A stretch of 64,000 nucleotides of DNA from Sinisalibacter lacisalsi (GCF_014640115.1 NZ_BMGI01000004.1:228941-292940); one strand, 5' to 3'. Shown: positions 25,054-36,884, counted from the stretch's first letter. Translations and numbers: made by a program. The notes: generated by a model from the letters alone, not told the origin.

Positions 25054-25704
25054 TATTTTCTCCAATCCAAAAAGAGTGACACTCTGCCTGGACTGCGCTC
25101 AGCCGAATTTTCGAGTCCCAGCCAAAGAAATTTTTGAGACTCAGACAGAGATTCGATTGGCAATTAATCATAGTCTTTTTCCACCAGAAAAGATAGCGGT
25201 CACGCCAGGCGCCGATTGACGCGGGCCGGCAAACCTCGTGAAGACCGACCGCGGCAATAAAAATGTCGGCGGGCGAAGTCGGGGAGATTTCATGCCCTCG
25301 CCCCTTCTTTCATCGAGAATTGGATTTACCGCCGCCCTGAGCTTTTTGAGGATCTGTGATGGCTGGGAAACAAGAGAAGCCCGAACAGATCGTATCGATG
25401 CTTCGGCAAATCGAGGTTTCACACGGGCAAACAGTGAGGCTGGCCGAGACGTCACGCCTGCCGTGCCAATGGCCGGCCCCGATGCACGCAGCGCAAGGCG
25501 CGGAAAGACCGGGCTGATTGAAGCGCGATTTCTCCGCGAAGTCGCGTTGCGCAACCCCGGGGGATTTCGACTTCCACCAACCACGTCTGGCCCTGCCTGA
25601 TGTGGCCGTTCGTGGCCGTCGGCCAAACTGCTTTCAGCCGGATCCATCGTTGGCAATGGGCCGCCAAGTTCTGCAAATCAGGGGAAAAGGGGGATGGAGA
25701 ACCG
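25054..25704. other. Gene-free region between secreted protein and tRNA-Glu
   Basis: 651 nt. Frames on both strands lack ribosome-binding sites, GC3 bias and recognisable products. The part next to 25054 is AT-rich (25060-25180) and presumably contains the promoter of the Gly-rich secreted protein. No duplicated tRNA end, transposase remnant or long repeat was seen. Confidence 0.5.
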
Positions 25705-25779
25705 TGGCAGCCCGTAGGGGAATCGAACCCCTCTTTCCAGGTTGAAAACCTGGCGTCCTAACCGATAGACGAACGGGCC
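25705..25779 (-). tRNA. tRNA-Glu (anticodon TTC)
   Basis: Full cloverleaf on the minus strand: acceptor GGCCCGT/ACGGGCT (1:72 is G:U), anticodon stem CCAGG/CCTGG around TTTTCAA (anticodon TTC, complement of 25744-25746), T arm with GGTTCGATTCC, discriminator G and encoded CCA at 25707-25705. It decodes GAA/GAG. Its 3' end faces the gene-poor accessory stretch. Confidence 0.97.
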
Positions 25780-25870
25780 ACTCTGTCGGTGCGGCGGTTT
25801 CTAGGGAAAGGCCGGGGGGAGGGCAAGAGGATTCTTCGGCCGCCGGAGAAAAAAACACGCTTTCGCGCGG

Positions 25871-27619
25871 TCAGGCCGGGGCGGCGTCCTCGAGCCGGAG
25901 CTGCGGCATCGTGCGGCCGTTCCAGTGGTTGAGTTCGAGCCGCCCGGCAAGGTGGAACCGCGCGCCGCCGTGGCCCGCGAGCGCGGGGCCGAGGGGGGTG
26001 TCGAAGGCGCCGAAGGCGATCGCCTCGAGCCTTGCGCCGAGGCCGTCGGAGAACGCGATCTTGAGGTGGTTCTGGCCCACCGGCTTGGCGAAATCGATCA
26101 CCACGTCGGGAAAGGCGTAGCGCGGCGCCGGCGCGCCCGCGCCGAAAGGCCCGGCGGCCTCGATCTGCTCGATCAGTTCCACCGTCGCCGCGCCCGGCAT
26201 CAGGATCCCGTCGAGATCGAGCGCGCGTGGCCCCATCTTGCCCGCGCCCTGGCGCGCGAGGAGGTCTGAAAGCCGCGCCATCGCCGGTTCGAGCTGGGCG
26301 CGCGTCAGGCTGAGCCCCGCCGCCATCCGGTGGCCGCCGCCCCGCGTTATCAGCCCTTCCGCCGCGAGTTTCTGCACCGCCGCACCAAGATCGACGCCGT
26401 TGATCGAGCGACCCGAGCCCTTGCCCTCGTCGGCCTCGAAACCGATCACCACGGCGGGGCGGTGGGCGGCTTCCTTCAGCCGCGAGGCGACGATGCCGAC
26501 GACGCCGGGGTGCCAGCCATCCGCCGCCGCCCAGACCAGCGGCGCCTCGAAACCGCGCGCCTCGGCCTGCGCCAGTGCGCCGGCGAGCACTTCCGCCTCG
26601 ATCTCGCGCCGCTCGCTGTTGAGCGCGTCGAGCCGTTCGGCCATCGCGCGGGCCTCGTTGGGGTCGGTGGTGGCGAGCAGCCGCGCGCCGAGATCCGCGG
26701 CCCCGATCCGGCCACCGGCGTTGACCCGGGGGCCGAGCAGGAAGCCGAGGTGATAGGGCGCGGGCGCGGTGTTCATCCGTGCCACGTCCCCCAGCGCCAC
26801 CAGCCCCGGGCGCGCGCGCCGCGCCATGATCTTCAGCCCCTGCAACACCAGCGCCCGGTTCGCCTCCACCAGCGGCGCCACGTCCGCCACCGTGGCCAGC
26901 GCCACGAGGTCGAGCAGCGCGATCAGGTCGGGCCCCGTGCGCCCGGCTTCGCGCAGCCGGCGCCCGGCCTCGACCAGAAGCAGGAACACCACCCCGGCGG
27001 CGCAGAGATAACCCGGCGCGCCCGCCTCGTCCTGCCGGTTCGGGTTCACCACCGCGAGCGCGGGCGGCAGGGTCTCGCCGCCGAGGTGATGGTCGAGCAC
27101 CACCACGTCGGCGCCTTTGGCTACGGCCGCCGCGATCGGCTCGTGGCTCAGCGTGCCGCAATCGACGCAGACGATCAGCGTGTGGCCATCGGCGAGCATC
27201 TCCATCGCCGGCACGTTGGGGCCGTAGCCTTCCTCGATCCGGTCGGGGATGTAGAGCGTGGGCGCCTGGCCGAAGCCGCGCATCCAGTCGATCAGCAGCG
27301 CCGCCGAAGCGCCGCCGTCGACGTCGTAATCGGCGAAGATCGCCACCCGCTCGCCCTTGTCGATGGCGCTCAGCAGCCGGTCGGCGGCGGTTTCCATGTC
27401 TTTCAGGCTGCGCGGATCGGGCAGGGTGTCGCGGATCGTGGGGGCAAGGAAGGCCGCCGCTTCAGACGGGTCGACGCCGCGCCGCGCGAGCACGGCGGCC
27501 ACCGCGCGGGGCAGGCCGGTGGCCTGTTCCAGCGCCTCCGCGTAACGGGCAAGCTCGACCGAGGGGCCGGCCCAGCGGCGCCCGGTGAGGGAGGTTTCAA
27601 CGTCGAGAAAGGCAGACAT
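25871..27619 (-). CDS. recJ: Single-stranded-DNA-specific exonuclease RecJ
   Basis: 582-aa 5'-3' single-strand exonuclease for recombination and mismatch repair. DHH-phosphoesterase motifs are all visible: VAIFADYDVDGGASAALL (motif I), VCVDCGT (II), VVVLDHHLGG (III, DHH) and, in the DHHA1 domain, GGGHRMAAGL with the GVVGIVASRLKE block. The C-terminal OB-like domain ends in MPQLRLEDAAPA. ATG 27619 is preferred; an in-frame TTG two codons upstream is the alternative. The left flank is tRNA-Glu; the next upstream gene on the same strand is an isochorismatase-type hydrolase. Confidence 0.95.
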   Translation of the reverse strand: MSAFLDVETSLTGRRWAGPSVELARYAEALEQATGLPRAVAAVLARRGVDPSEAAAFLAPTIRDTLPDPRSLKDMETAADRLLSAIDKGERVAIFADYDVDGGASAALLIDWMRGFGQAPTLYIPDRIEEGYGPNVPAMEMLADGHTLIVCVDCGTLSHEPIAAAVAKGADVVVLDHHLGGETLPPALAVVNPNRQDEAGAPGYLCAAGVVFLLLVEAGRRLREAGRTGPDLIALLDLVALATVADVAPLVEANRALVLQGLKIMARRARPGLVALGDVARMNTAPAPYHLGFLLGPRVNAGGRIGAADLGARLLATTDPNEARAMAERLDALNSERREIEAEVLAGALAQAEARGFEAPLVWAAADGWHPGVVGIVASRLKEAAHRPAVVIGFEADEGKGSGRSINGVDLGAAVQKLAAEGLITRGGGHRMAAGLSLTRAQLEPAMARLSDLLARQGAGKMGPRALDLDGILMPGAATVELIEQIEAAGPFGAGAPAPRYAFPDVVIDFAKPVGQNHLKIAFSDGLGARLEAIAFGAFDTPLGPALAGHGGARFHLAGRLELNHWNGRTMPQLRLEDAAPA

Positions 27620-27725
27620 GGACAATCTCTACGGGGCGCGGGCGCAGAGGTCCAGTGGCGCGCGCGCCGGGCCGGGGCAGGTGGCGGGGAGCGGCGGGCC
27701 CCCCCCGCGACCCGCCGGTGCCGGC

Positions 27726-28289
27726 TCACGGCGCCTCTGACAGCATCTCCGTCACGCCCACCACCTCGGCGAACTCGCCGTGCAGATGGTCGAGCGCGGC
27801 CTGGTGGATGAACTTCGGATCGGCCTTGCCACCGTCGCGCCAGCTCGTATCGGCGTTCTGGGCGAAGGCGGCGCAGGCGTCGTGCACCAGCTCGACCGAA
27901 AACCCCAGGTTCGCCGCCATCCGCGTGGTGGTGGAAACGCAGTGCGGCGTGGTCAGCCCGCAGATCACCAGCGCCTCGACGCCATCGGCGCGCAGGCGCT
28001 CCTCCAGCCCGGTGCCGATGAAGGCGGAGTTGACGCTCTTCTCGAACACCGGCTCGCCGGCTGCGGGGGCGACGGCGGGGTGAAAATCGACCTTGCCGAA
28101 GGCGGGGTTGAGCGGGCTTTGCGGCTCCACCGAGAGATGGCGCACGTGGTAGACCTGCGCCCCCGCCGCGCGCCAATGCGCCAGCAGCCGCCCGGCGTTT
28201 TCCTCCGCCTGGGGATTGTTGCGTGCGCCCCACCAGGCATCAGCGAAAGCGACCTGGATATCGACCAGAAGCAGCGCGCGGGCGGTCAT
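27726..28289 (-). CDS. Isochorismatase-family cysteine hydrolase
   Basis: 187 aa. The catalytic triad of the family is present: D10 (ALLLVDIQVAF), K84 (PVFEKSVNSAF) and C117 (GLTTPHCVSTT). The cis-peptide loop GLTTPHCV is typical of nicotinamidase-like or other amidohydrolases; the substrate is unknown. Its start ATG overlaps the glpX stop (ATGA), so it is translationally coupled to glpX, although no metabolic link between the two is evident. Confidence 0.88.
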   Translation of the reverse strand: MTARALLLVDIQVAFADAWWGARNNPQAEENAGRLLAHWRAAGAQVYHVRHLSVEPQSPLNPAFGKVDFHPAVAPAAGEPVFEKSVNSAFIGTGLEERLRADGVEALVICGLTTPHCVSTTTRMAANLGFSVELVHDACAAFAQNADTSWRDGGKADPKFIHQAALDHLHGEFAEVVGVTEMLSEAP

Positions 28290-29266
28290 ATGTCCACCCG
28301 GTTCGTCGGGTTGCGGTAGGTGATCCGGCGCAGCGAGCCGGACTTCGAGCGCATCAGCAGCGTCTCGGCCTCGATCCAGCCCGGCTCGTGCTTCAGGCCG
28401 GCGACGATCGAGCCATCGGTCACGCCGGTGGCGGCGAAGATCACGTCGGCGGTCACCATGTCGTCACGGGCATAGATCCGGTCGAGATCGGTGATGCCGG
28501 CTTTCCGGGCGCGGCCGCGCTCGTCGTCGTTGCGGAAGGTCAGCCGGCCCCACATCTGCCCGCCCATGCACTTGAGCGCCGCGGCCGCCAGAACCCCCTC
28601 CGGCGCGCCGCCCGAGCCCATGTACATGTCGATCCCGGTGCGCTGCGCCTCGGCGGTGTGGATCACGCCGGCCACGTCACCGTCGGTGATCAGCCGGATC
28701 GCCGCCCTGGTCGAGCGGATCTCGGCGATCATTTCCTCGTGCCGGGGGCGCTCCAGCACGCAGACGGTGATGTCATCGGGCTTGCAGCCGCGCGCTTTGG
28801 CCAGCGCCTCGATGCGCTCGGACGGGCTCATCTCCAGGCTCACCACGTCGCGCGGGTAGCCCGGCCCGATCGCGAGCTTGTCCATGTAGACGTCGGGCGC
28901 GTGCAGCAGCGTGCCGCGCGGGGCGAGGGCGATCACGGTGAGCGCGTTCGGCATGTCCTTGGCGGTCAGCGTCGTGCCCTCGAGCGGATCGAGCGCGATG
29001 TCGACCTCGGGGCCGTTGCCGTTGCCCACCTCCTCGCCGATGAACAGCATCGGCGCCTCGTCGCGCTCGCCCTCGCCGATCACCACCACGCCCTTGATGT
29101 CGAGCAGGTTGAGCTGGTCGCGCATCGCGTTCACAGCGGCCTGGTCGGCGGCCTTCTCGTCGCCGCGGCCGACCAGTTTGTAGGAGGCGACCGCGGCGGC
29201 CTCCGAGACGCGGGCGAGGCCGAGCGAGAGCATGCGGTCGGCGAAAACGACGGGGGAGGCGGTCAT
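28286..29266 (-). CDS. glpX: Class II fructose-1,6-bisphosphatase (GlpX)
   Basis: 326 aa. Hydrolyses fructose 1,6-bisphosphate in gluconeogenesis. The GlpX signatures are seen: GRGDEKAADQAAVNAMR, VVIGEGERDEAPML (metal ligands) and DIALDPLEGTTLTAKDMPNAL, then GSGGAPEGVLAAAALKCMGG. Length fits the family. The stop codon overlaps the start of the hydrolase gene by 4 nt. Together with hom upstream on the same strand (289 nt away) this is a common Rhodobacteraceae arrangement (hom-glpX-recJ). Confidence 0.95.
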   Translation of the reverse strand: MTASPVVFADRMLSLGLARVSEAAAVASYKLVGRGDEKAADQAAVNAMRDQLNLLDIKGVVVIGEGERDEAPMLFIGEEVGNGNGPEVDIALDPLEGTTLTAKDMPNALTVIALAPRGTLLHAPDVYMDKLAIGPGYPRDVVSLEMSPSERIEALAKARGCKPDDITVCVLERPRHEEMIAEIRSTRAAIRLITDGDVAGVIHTAEAQRTGIDMYMGSGGAPEGVLAAAALKCMGGQMWGRLTFRNDDERGRARKAGITDLDRIYARDDMVTADVIFAATGVTDGSIVAGLKHEPGWIEAETLLMRSKSGSLRRITYRNPTNRVDI

Positions 29267-29460
29267 GGGATCATCCTTCGAGGGTTACGGGCTGCCCCTC
29301 GATAACAGCGCGGCGTGACCCGGCCAAGACAGGCGGCGGACAGTTTGCGCTACCAGACCGGCTAATCCGCAGTTTGCCCGGAGTCAGGGCCGTCCGGACC
29401 GGGATCGCCGTGCGCCCCGGCCTTGCCGCACGGCCGTGACGACGACCGGGCCTGCCCCTT

Positions 29461-29524
29461 CATCCTGGCAAAAATACCTCGGGGGGTGAATTGGCCGCAG
29501 GCCAAGAGGGGGGCAGCGCCCCCC
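29461..29524. repeat. Intergenic dyad element (Rhodobacteraceae-type repeat)
   Basis: Between glpX and hom lies AAAAATACCTCGGGGGGTGAA followed by two hairpins, TTGGCC-GCA-GGCCAA (29491-29505) and GGGGGG-CAGCG-CCCCCC (29508-29524). This combination recurs in intergenic regions of many Rhodobacteraceae genomes as I recall them. It lies downstream of hom and may act as its terminator. Confidence 0.6.
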
Positions 29525-29555
29525 TCCGGGTCGGCCCGCGCCAGCGGGACGAAAC

Positions 29556-30848
29556 TCAGACTTCCTCGATGCGGATCGCCACGGTCTCGCCTTTGACCAC
29601 CGGGGTCTTCGCCAGCCCCTCCATCGCGGCGTCGATCTGGGCGCGCGAACACCTGTGGGTGACGACGATCACCGGCGCCACCGTGTTCTGGTGGCCGTGC
29701 TGGCGCATCCGGTCGATCGACACGCCGGCCTCGCCGAGCGCGGCGGCGACCTTGGCGAGCGCGCCCGGTTTGTCCTCGAGTTCCATCCGCAGATAATAGG
29801 CCGCCGGCACCGCGGCGGTGGCGGGCTTGGCCGGCACCAGGCGCGAGGCGGGCATGCCGAAGGTCGAGATGTCGAGCCCGCGCGCGAGGTCGACCACGTC
29901 GCCCATCACCGCGCTGGCGGTCGGGCCCTCGCCCGCACCGGCGCCGCGCATCACGATCTGGCCGACGCTGTCGCCCTCGATCACCACCATGTTGGTGCCG
30001 CCCTCGAGCTGGCCCAGCGGCGAGGCGGCGGGCACGAGACAGGGACTCATGCGCTGCTCCAGCCCGCGCCCGGTCATCTGCGCCACGCCGAGCAGCTTGA
30101 TCCGGTAGCCCATCTCGGCGGCTTCCTCGATGTCGCGCAGCGAGATCTGCTCGATCCCCTCCAGTTCCACCGCGTCGAAGTTCACCTGGGTGCCGAAGGC
30201 GATCGAGGCCAGCAGGCTCAGCTTGTGGCCGGCGTCGATCCCGCCCACGTCGAGCTGCGGGTCGGCTTCGAGGAAGCCCAGCTTGTGGGCCTCCTCGAAC
30301 AGCGCGTTGTAGCCCTGGTGGGTGGCTTCCATCCGGGTGAGGATGTAGTTGCAGGTGCCGTTCATCACCCCCATCACCTTGGTGATCTCGTTGCCGGCGA
30401 GCCCCTCGGTGAGCGCCTTGATCACCGGGATGCCACCGGCCACGGCGGCCTCGAAGCGCAGCACGGTGCCGGCCTTCTCCGCCGCGGCGGCGAGATCCTG
30501 CCCGTGATGGGCGAGCAGCGCCTTGTTGGCGGTGACCACGTGCTTGCCGCTGGCGATGGCGGCCTCCACGGCGGCCTTGGCGGGGCCGTCGGAGCCGCCC
30601 ATGAGTTCCACCAGCACGTCGATATCGTCGCGCCGGGCCATGGCGACGGGATCGTCCTCCCAATCGTAGCGGGCGATGTCGACGCCGCGATCCTTGTCGC
30701 GCGAGCGGGCCGAGACGGCGATGATCTCGATCGGCCGCCCGGCGCGTGCTTCCAGCAGCTTGGCGTGTTTGCGCACGATCTTCACGACGCCCACACCCAC
30801 GGTGCCGAGGCCCGCGATCCCGAGGCGGAGGGGGTTGGTGTCAGGCAT
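29556..30848 (-). CDS. hom: Homoserine dehydrogenase
   Basis: 430 aa. Reduces aspartate semialdehyde to homoserine in threonine/methionine synthesis. N-terminal NAD(P) motif LGIAGLGTVGVGVV, VVTANKALLAHHG, substrate-domain signature AAVAGGIPVIKALTEGLAGN, the catalytic region GFLEADPQLDVGGIDAGHKL, and a C-terminal ACT domain (MELEDKPGALAKVAAALGEA) that probably mediates feedback inhibition by threonine. ATG 30848 starts right at the Rossmann fold; an in-frame upstream extension is not protein-like. Confidence 0.95.
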   Translation of the reverse strand: MPDTNPLRLGIAGLGTVGVGVVKIVRKHAKLLEARAGRPIEIIAVSARSRDKDRGVDIARYDWEDDPVAMARRDDIDVLVELMGGSDGPAKAAVEAAIASGKHVVTANKALLAHHGQDLAAAAEKAGTVLRFEAAVAGGIPVIKALTEGLAGNEITKVMGVMNGTCNYILTRMEATHQGYNALFEEAHKLGFLEADPQLDVGGIDAGHKLSLLASIAFGTQVNFDAVELEGIEQISLRDIEEAAEMGYRIKLLGVAQMTGRGLEQRMSPCLVPAASPLGQLEGGTNMVVIEGDSVGQIVMRGAGAGEGPTASAVMGDVVDLARGLDISTFGMPASRLVPAKPATAAVPAAYYLRMELEDKPGALAKVAAALGEAGVSIDRMRQHGHQNTVAPVIVVTHRCSRAQIDAAMEGLAKTPVVKGETVAIRIEEV

Positions 30849-31213
30849 GGGGGTGCTCCCGTGTTGGCTGTCTCGCGCTCCAGATAGCGAAAGGGGGCCG
30901 GGGGCGCAATCGGATGGCGGGCCGGCGGCTGGCGAAATCCCGGGCCGGGCGCTCGCCGGACTCGGCATTTCGCCCGCGGACGTTGACACGGGCTTGGAGC
31001 GCTGACTAGAAATTGGGCATTCCCCTGATTGATGCCGCCGCATGTACGGCGGCGAACCGGCGGGGACATGTATCACCCTGCCGGTGCGTGGCGGGGCGCC
31101 CTGACGAACAGCGGCGCAGAAAAGTTCAAGGTTTCAATGGCTGGAGCGATGTCGCGGGATGCGTTTCATCCCGACGTCTCGCGGTTTGTGGGCGAGGTTG
31201 AGCGGAACCAACT
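30849..31213. promoter_or_regulatory. Divergent intergenic region of hom and the LysR gene
   Basis: 365 nt without a recognisable gene. It contains a 7-bp hairpin (GCCGCCG 31034-31040 / CGGCGGC 31047-31053). TTGACACGGGC near 30983 could be a -35 element, though no convincing -10 follows. It should hold promoters for both flanking genes. Confidence 0.45.
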
Positions 31214-32077
31214 ATGGAAACGAACTGGGACGACCTGAAATACCTGCTCGCCGTGGCCGAGCACCGAACCCTTTCGGGCGCGGCCGAAAGCCTCGGCAGC
31301 AATGTGACGACCGTTTCTCGCCGGGTGAAGCGGCTCGAGGAGGAGGTCGGCTGCGTACTGATGGAGCGGTCCGGCGAGGGCTGGCGGCCGACGGCGATGG
31401 CCAAGAGCCTGATTGCGACGGCGCGGACGATGCGGGCGGCGATGATGACGGCGGAATACAGCCTCGCGCGGGGGGCGCGGGACCTGTCGGGGCAGGTGAT
31501 GATCAGCAGCAAGCCCTTCGTCAACTCGCTCGCGCTGGTGCCGGCGGTGCCGGCCTTCCTCGCCGACAATCCCGCCCTGGAGGTGCAGCTCGATTACACC
31601 ACCAAACCCTACAGCCTCGCGCGGGGGGAGGCGGATCTCGCGCTGCAATACCCCGAACCCTGCGAGGGCCGGCTGGTGCGGCGCAAGCTGGCCACCTTCC
31701 GGATCGGGATCTACCGCCCCCCCGGCGCAGGCCCGGCGCCGGGCTGGCTCGGGCTCAGCCGGACGATGCAGGGCAACCCGTTCATGCAGCATGCCCACAA
31801 GCATCTCGCGGGCGCGCCCGCCGCGCGGTTTCATTCGCTTCTCAGCCTCGCGGACGCGATGCGGCTCTGCGGGCTTGCCGGGCCGTTGCCCACATGCGTG
31901 GCCGGGCTGCATGACGATCTCGAACCGATCCAGCGGCCCGACGACTTCGGCGAGGGCCATATCTGGCTGGTCTATCATGAAACGCGGCGCGACGATCCGC
32001 GCATCGAACGGGTGATCTCCTGGCTCGAGGGCATATTTCCCAACCCGCGGGGCTGCGTCTGCGGCCTTTGCGACTGA
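31214..32077 (+). CDS. LysR-type transcriptional regulator
   Basis: 287 aa. The N-terminal winged helix is clear: WDDLKYLLAVAEHRTLSGAAESLGSNVTTVSRRVKRLEEEVG, with the recognition helix around VTTVSRRVKRLEE. The effector-binding half is shorter than usual and ends in a Cys-rich CVCGLCD tail, which might sense redox state or metal (inference). Targets are unknown: it is divergent from hom but the long gap does not prove regulation of that gene. Confidence 0.88.
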   Translation: METNWDDLKYLLAVAEHRTLSGAAESLGSNVTTVSRRVKRLEEEVGCVLMERSGEGWRPTAMAKSLIATARTMRAAMMTAEYSLARGARDLSGQVMISSKPFVNSLALVPAVPAFLADNPALEVQLDYTTKPYSLARGEADLALQYPEPCEGRLVRRKLATFRIGIYRPPGAGPAPGWLGLSRTMQGNPFMQHAHKHLAGAPAARFHSLLSLADAMRLCGLAGPLPTCVAGLHDDLEPIQRPDDFGEGHIWLVYHETRRDDPRIERVISWLEGIFPNPRGCVCGLCD

Positions 32078-32231
32078 TCCTGCGGCGAGGGGCCGGGCGG
32101 GGCGTGCGTTTTCGTTGAACCGGTCTGGCGAACTTGCACATTCCTTGCGGGACTTATCCGTGCCACGGTTCCCTCAAGGGTTGCAAAAAACCACGGCTCC
32201 TCGGGGCCGGTAAGCAGGATCGAGGCAGGTC

Positions 32232-32675
32232 ATGACGATTTCGTTTCAGGATGCATTGATGAGCGCCCGCCTGGGGCTTGGCGCCTTCGCGGCGGTGGTC
32301 GCCTTTCTGAGCATGTTCCCGGCGGCGATGCCGGCGGGGTATGAGCACCTTGTGCCCGGTCCCGACGCCATGAGCGGCTTCTTTCTCGTCGCGCATCACG
32401 TCGGCAACCTGTTTCTCGCCATCTGCGCGGTATGGCTGATGTCGGGGCGGTGCACGCGCGGCGGATCGCTGCTTTCGATCGCCCTGCTCAGCTTCTACGT
32501 CTACCTCGTGCGCGTCTCGTTCGACCCGCCGCTGGGCGTGCTGGTGGCGTTTTCGGCCCTGGTGCTGGTCATTCTCGCCTATATCGCCTGGCGGATGACG
32601 TCGGCCGCCTCGATCATGGTCTGCCGTCATCGCGGGCGGTCGGCCTCCACCGGCGAGGTGGACGACCGCGCCTGA
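32232..32675 (+). CDS. Multi-pass membrane protein of unknown function
   Basis: 147 aa with about four predicted membrane helices: LGLGAFAAVVAFLSMFPAAM, FFLVAHHVGNLFLAICAVWL, LLSIALLSFYVYLVRVSF and VLVAFSALVLVILAYIAWRM. Short charged tails on both ends. Family not recognised. ATG 32232 follows GAGGCAGG. It sits between the LysR gene and dnaG, all on the plus strand, with 94 nt to dnaG. Confidence 0.6.
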   Translation: MTISFQDALMSARLGLGAFAAVVAFLSMFPAAMPAGYEHLVPGPDAMSGFFLVAHHVGNLFLAICAVWLMSGRCTRGGSLLSIALLSFYVYLVRVSFDPPLGVLVAFSALVLVILAYIAWRMTSAASIMVCRHRGRSASTGEVDDRA

Positions 32676-32769
32676 CCGCAGTCCGCGCCTTGCCCGCGTC
32701 CGCCCCGCGAGCGGGCCGCCGCCGTTCAGGCGGCTGGACAGTGCCCGGCCGCCCACCCATATTCGCATC

Positions 32770-34752
32770 ATGTCGCTGCCACCCGGATTCCTTGACGAAC
32801 TTCGCACCCGCACCTCGCTCGCACAGGTGGTCGGGCGCAAGGTGTCGTGGGACATGCGCAAGTCGAACCAGGGCAAGGGCGACATGTGGGCGCCATGCCC
32901 GTTCCACCAGGAAAAGACCGCGAGTTTCCACGTCGACGACAAGAAGGGCTATTATTACTGCTTCGGCTGTCACGCCAAGGGCGACGCGATCTCCTTCGTG
33001 CGCGAAACCGAGAATGTCGGCTTCATGGAGGCGATCGAGATCCTCGCGCGCGAAGTCGGCCTGCAGGTGCCCGAGCGCGACCCGCGGGCGCAGGAACAGG
33101 CCGACCGGCGCAGCGAGCTGCAGCAGGTGGTGGAGCAGGCGGTGCAGTTCTACCGGCTGCAACTGAAAACGGCGCAGGGCGCGGCGGCGCGCGACTACCT
33201 CGACAGGCGTGGCCTTTCGCAGGAGGCGCAGGCGCGCTGGGGAATCGGCTTCGCCCCAGATGCTCGGCACGCGCTGCTCGGGCATTTCCGCGACAAGGGG
33301 GTGGAAGAGGCGCTGGTGGTCGAGGCCGGGCTGGCGATCAAGCCCGACGATGACGATGCCCGCACCCGGCGCGACGGCGGAAAGCCCTACGACCGCTTCC
33401 GCGGCCGCATCATCTTTCCGATCCGCGATGCCCGCGGGCGGGCGATCAGCCTCGGCGGCCGCGCGCTCGATCCGAACGCCCGGGCGAAATACCTCAACGG
33501 CCCCGAGACCACGCTGTTCGACAAGGGCCGGGCGCTGTTCAACCTCGACCAGGCCCGCGCGGCGGCCGGCAAGGGCCAGCCGCTGATCGTCGCCGAGGGC
33601 TACATGGACGTGATCGCGCTCTCGGAGGCCGGGTTCACCGCCAGCGTCGCCCCGCTCGGCACCGCGATCACCGAAGACCAGTTGCGGCTGATGTGGCGGA
33701 TCTCGCCCGAGCCGATCATCGCGCTCGACGGCGACGAGGCGGGGCTGAAGGCGGCGATGCGGGTGATCGACCTTGCGCTGCCGCTGATCGAGGCCGGGCA
33801 GAGCCTGCGCTTCGCGCTGATGCCCGAGAAGATGGACCCCGACGACGTGATCAAGGCCGAGGGGCCGGCGGCGATGCAGGCGCTGCTCGACGCCGCGTTG
33901 CCGATGGTGCGGCTGTTGTGGCGGCGCGAGACGGAAGGCAAGGTGTTCGACAGCCCCGAGCGCCGCGCCACCCTCGACCGCGATCTGCGCAGCGTGATCC
34001 GGCGCATCACCGACGCCTCGATCCGCTCGCATTATGGCAGTGAGATCAACCGGTTGCGGCGGGAGTTGTTCAGCCCGCCGCGGTCTGGGCCGGGCGGGTT
34101 CACGCGCGGGCCGTGGCGCAAGGGGCCGCCGCCGGCGCTCAGCGAAACCAAGACATCGCTGCTCGCGACCGCCTCCGGCGAGGTGGAGGAGGTGCTGCGC
34201 GAGGCGGTGATCCTCGCCACGCTGATCACCCATCCTGGCCTGCTCGAACGGTTCGAGGCGGCGCTGGAGCGGATCGACATGGCCACCGACGATCACCGCG
34301 CGCTGCAGCGGATGCTGCTCGCCCATGCCCACGATCCCGCCGCCGATCTGCGCGCCCGGATCGAGGCCGAGGCGGGGCCGCACCTCGTTGAAAAGCTGTT
34401 CGGGTTCAACCATGTGCGGATCTCGCCGGCGCTGCGGCGGCCCGATGACAGCGAGCTTGCCGCGTTGTGCCTCGCCGAGGAACTGGCCAAGCTCGAAGCC
34501 AACCGCGGCGCGCGCCGCGAGGTCGCCGAAGCCGAGGGCGATATCGACGCGCTCGCCGACGAGGGGCTGACCTGGCGGCTGGGCGAGGCGGCGCGCGCCC
34601 GCGAGGCCGCCAGCCGGGGCGGCGCCGGCGAAGACAAGACGCATTACGACCGCGCCGATAACGGCGTATTGATCGCGAGGGAGGAAAAGGATCGGCTGGA
34701 GGCGCTGCTGCGCGAGATCGGTTTTGCGCGGGATGGCCGCGAGCCGCACTGA
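32770..34752 (+). CDS. dnaG: DNA primase
   Basis: 660 aa. Makes RNA primers for replication. CHC2 zinc finger: C43, H46, C64 and C67 (CPFH...CFGCH). The RNA polymerase/TOPRIM core contains [30 protein letters not shown] and [16 protein letters not shown] with the acidic metal-binding residues. The C-terminal helicase-binding region holds a [14 protein letters not shown] segment. It precedes rpoD by 119 nt, the dnaG-rpoD pairing of the macromolecular synthesis operon; rpsU is not adjacent. Confidence 0.96.
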   Translation: MSLPPGFLDELRTRTSLAQVVGRKVSWDMRKSNQGKGDMWAPCPFHQEKTASFHVDDKKGYYYCFGCHAKGDAISFVRETENVGFMEAIEILAREVGLQVPERDPRAQEQADRRSELQQVVEQAVQFYRLQLKTAQGAAARDYLDRRGLSQEAQARWGIGFAPDARHALLGHFRDKGVEEALVVEAGLAIKPDDDDARTRRDGGKPYDRFRGRIIFPIRDARGRAISLGGRALDPNARAKYLNGPETTLFDKGRALFNLDQARAAAGKGQPLIVAEGYMDVIALSEAGFTASVAPLGTAITEDQLRLMWRISPEPIIALDGDEAGLKAAMRVIDLALPLIEAGQSLRFALMPEKMDPDDVIKAEGPAAMQALLDAALPMVRLLWRRETEGKVFDSPERRATLDRDLRSVIRRITDASIRSHYGSEINRLRRELFSPPRSGPGGFTRGPWRKGPPPALSETKTSLLATASGEVEEVLREAVILATLITHPGLLERFEAALERIDMATDDHRALQRMLLAHAHDPAADLRARIEAEAGPHLVEKLFGFNHVRISPALRRPDDSELAALCLAEELAKLEANRGARREVAEAEGDIDALADEGLTWRLGEAARAREAASRGGAGEDKTHYDRADNGVLIAREEKDRLEALLREIGFARDGREPH

Positions 34753-34802
34753 TCTCGCCTTTTGCCCTTCAAACGCGTAATCAAAGCCACCATATGAGAA
34801 TG

Positions 34803-34817
34803 CGAATCACTGATTCG
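34803..34817. promoter_or_regulatory. Perfect 15-nt palindrome upstream of rpoD
   Basis: CGAATCA-C-TGATTCG (7+1+7) lies 55 nt before the rpoD start, in the AT-leaning dnaG-rpoD gap, with a half-site-like GAATCACG at about 34835. It could be an operator or a processing site. No known regulator is assigned. Confidence 0.45.
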
Positions 34818-34871
34818 TTGAAAAACTCCGCCGAATCACGCCACTCTGGGTGCACGAGCAAGGAAGATCGC

Positions 34872-36875
<2,004 letters not shown>

Positions 36876-36884
36876 AGCCAAAGA

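Noticed and set aside
25168-25656. Frames on both strands in the gap left of tRNA-Glu
   Set aside because: No ribosome site, no coding bias and no recognisable sequence.
25705-25779. tRNA-Glu as attachment site of an integrated element
   Set aside because: No duplicated tRNA 3' end or integrase gene was found on either side within the window.
31029-31238. Short frame crossing the hom-LysR gap into the LysR gene
   Set aside because: Out of frame with LysR, no coding bias and no product recognised.
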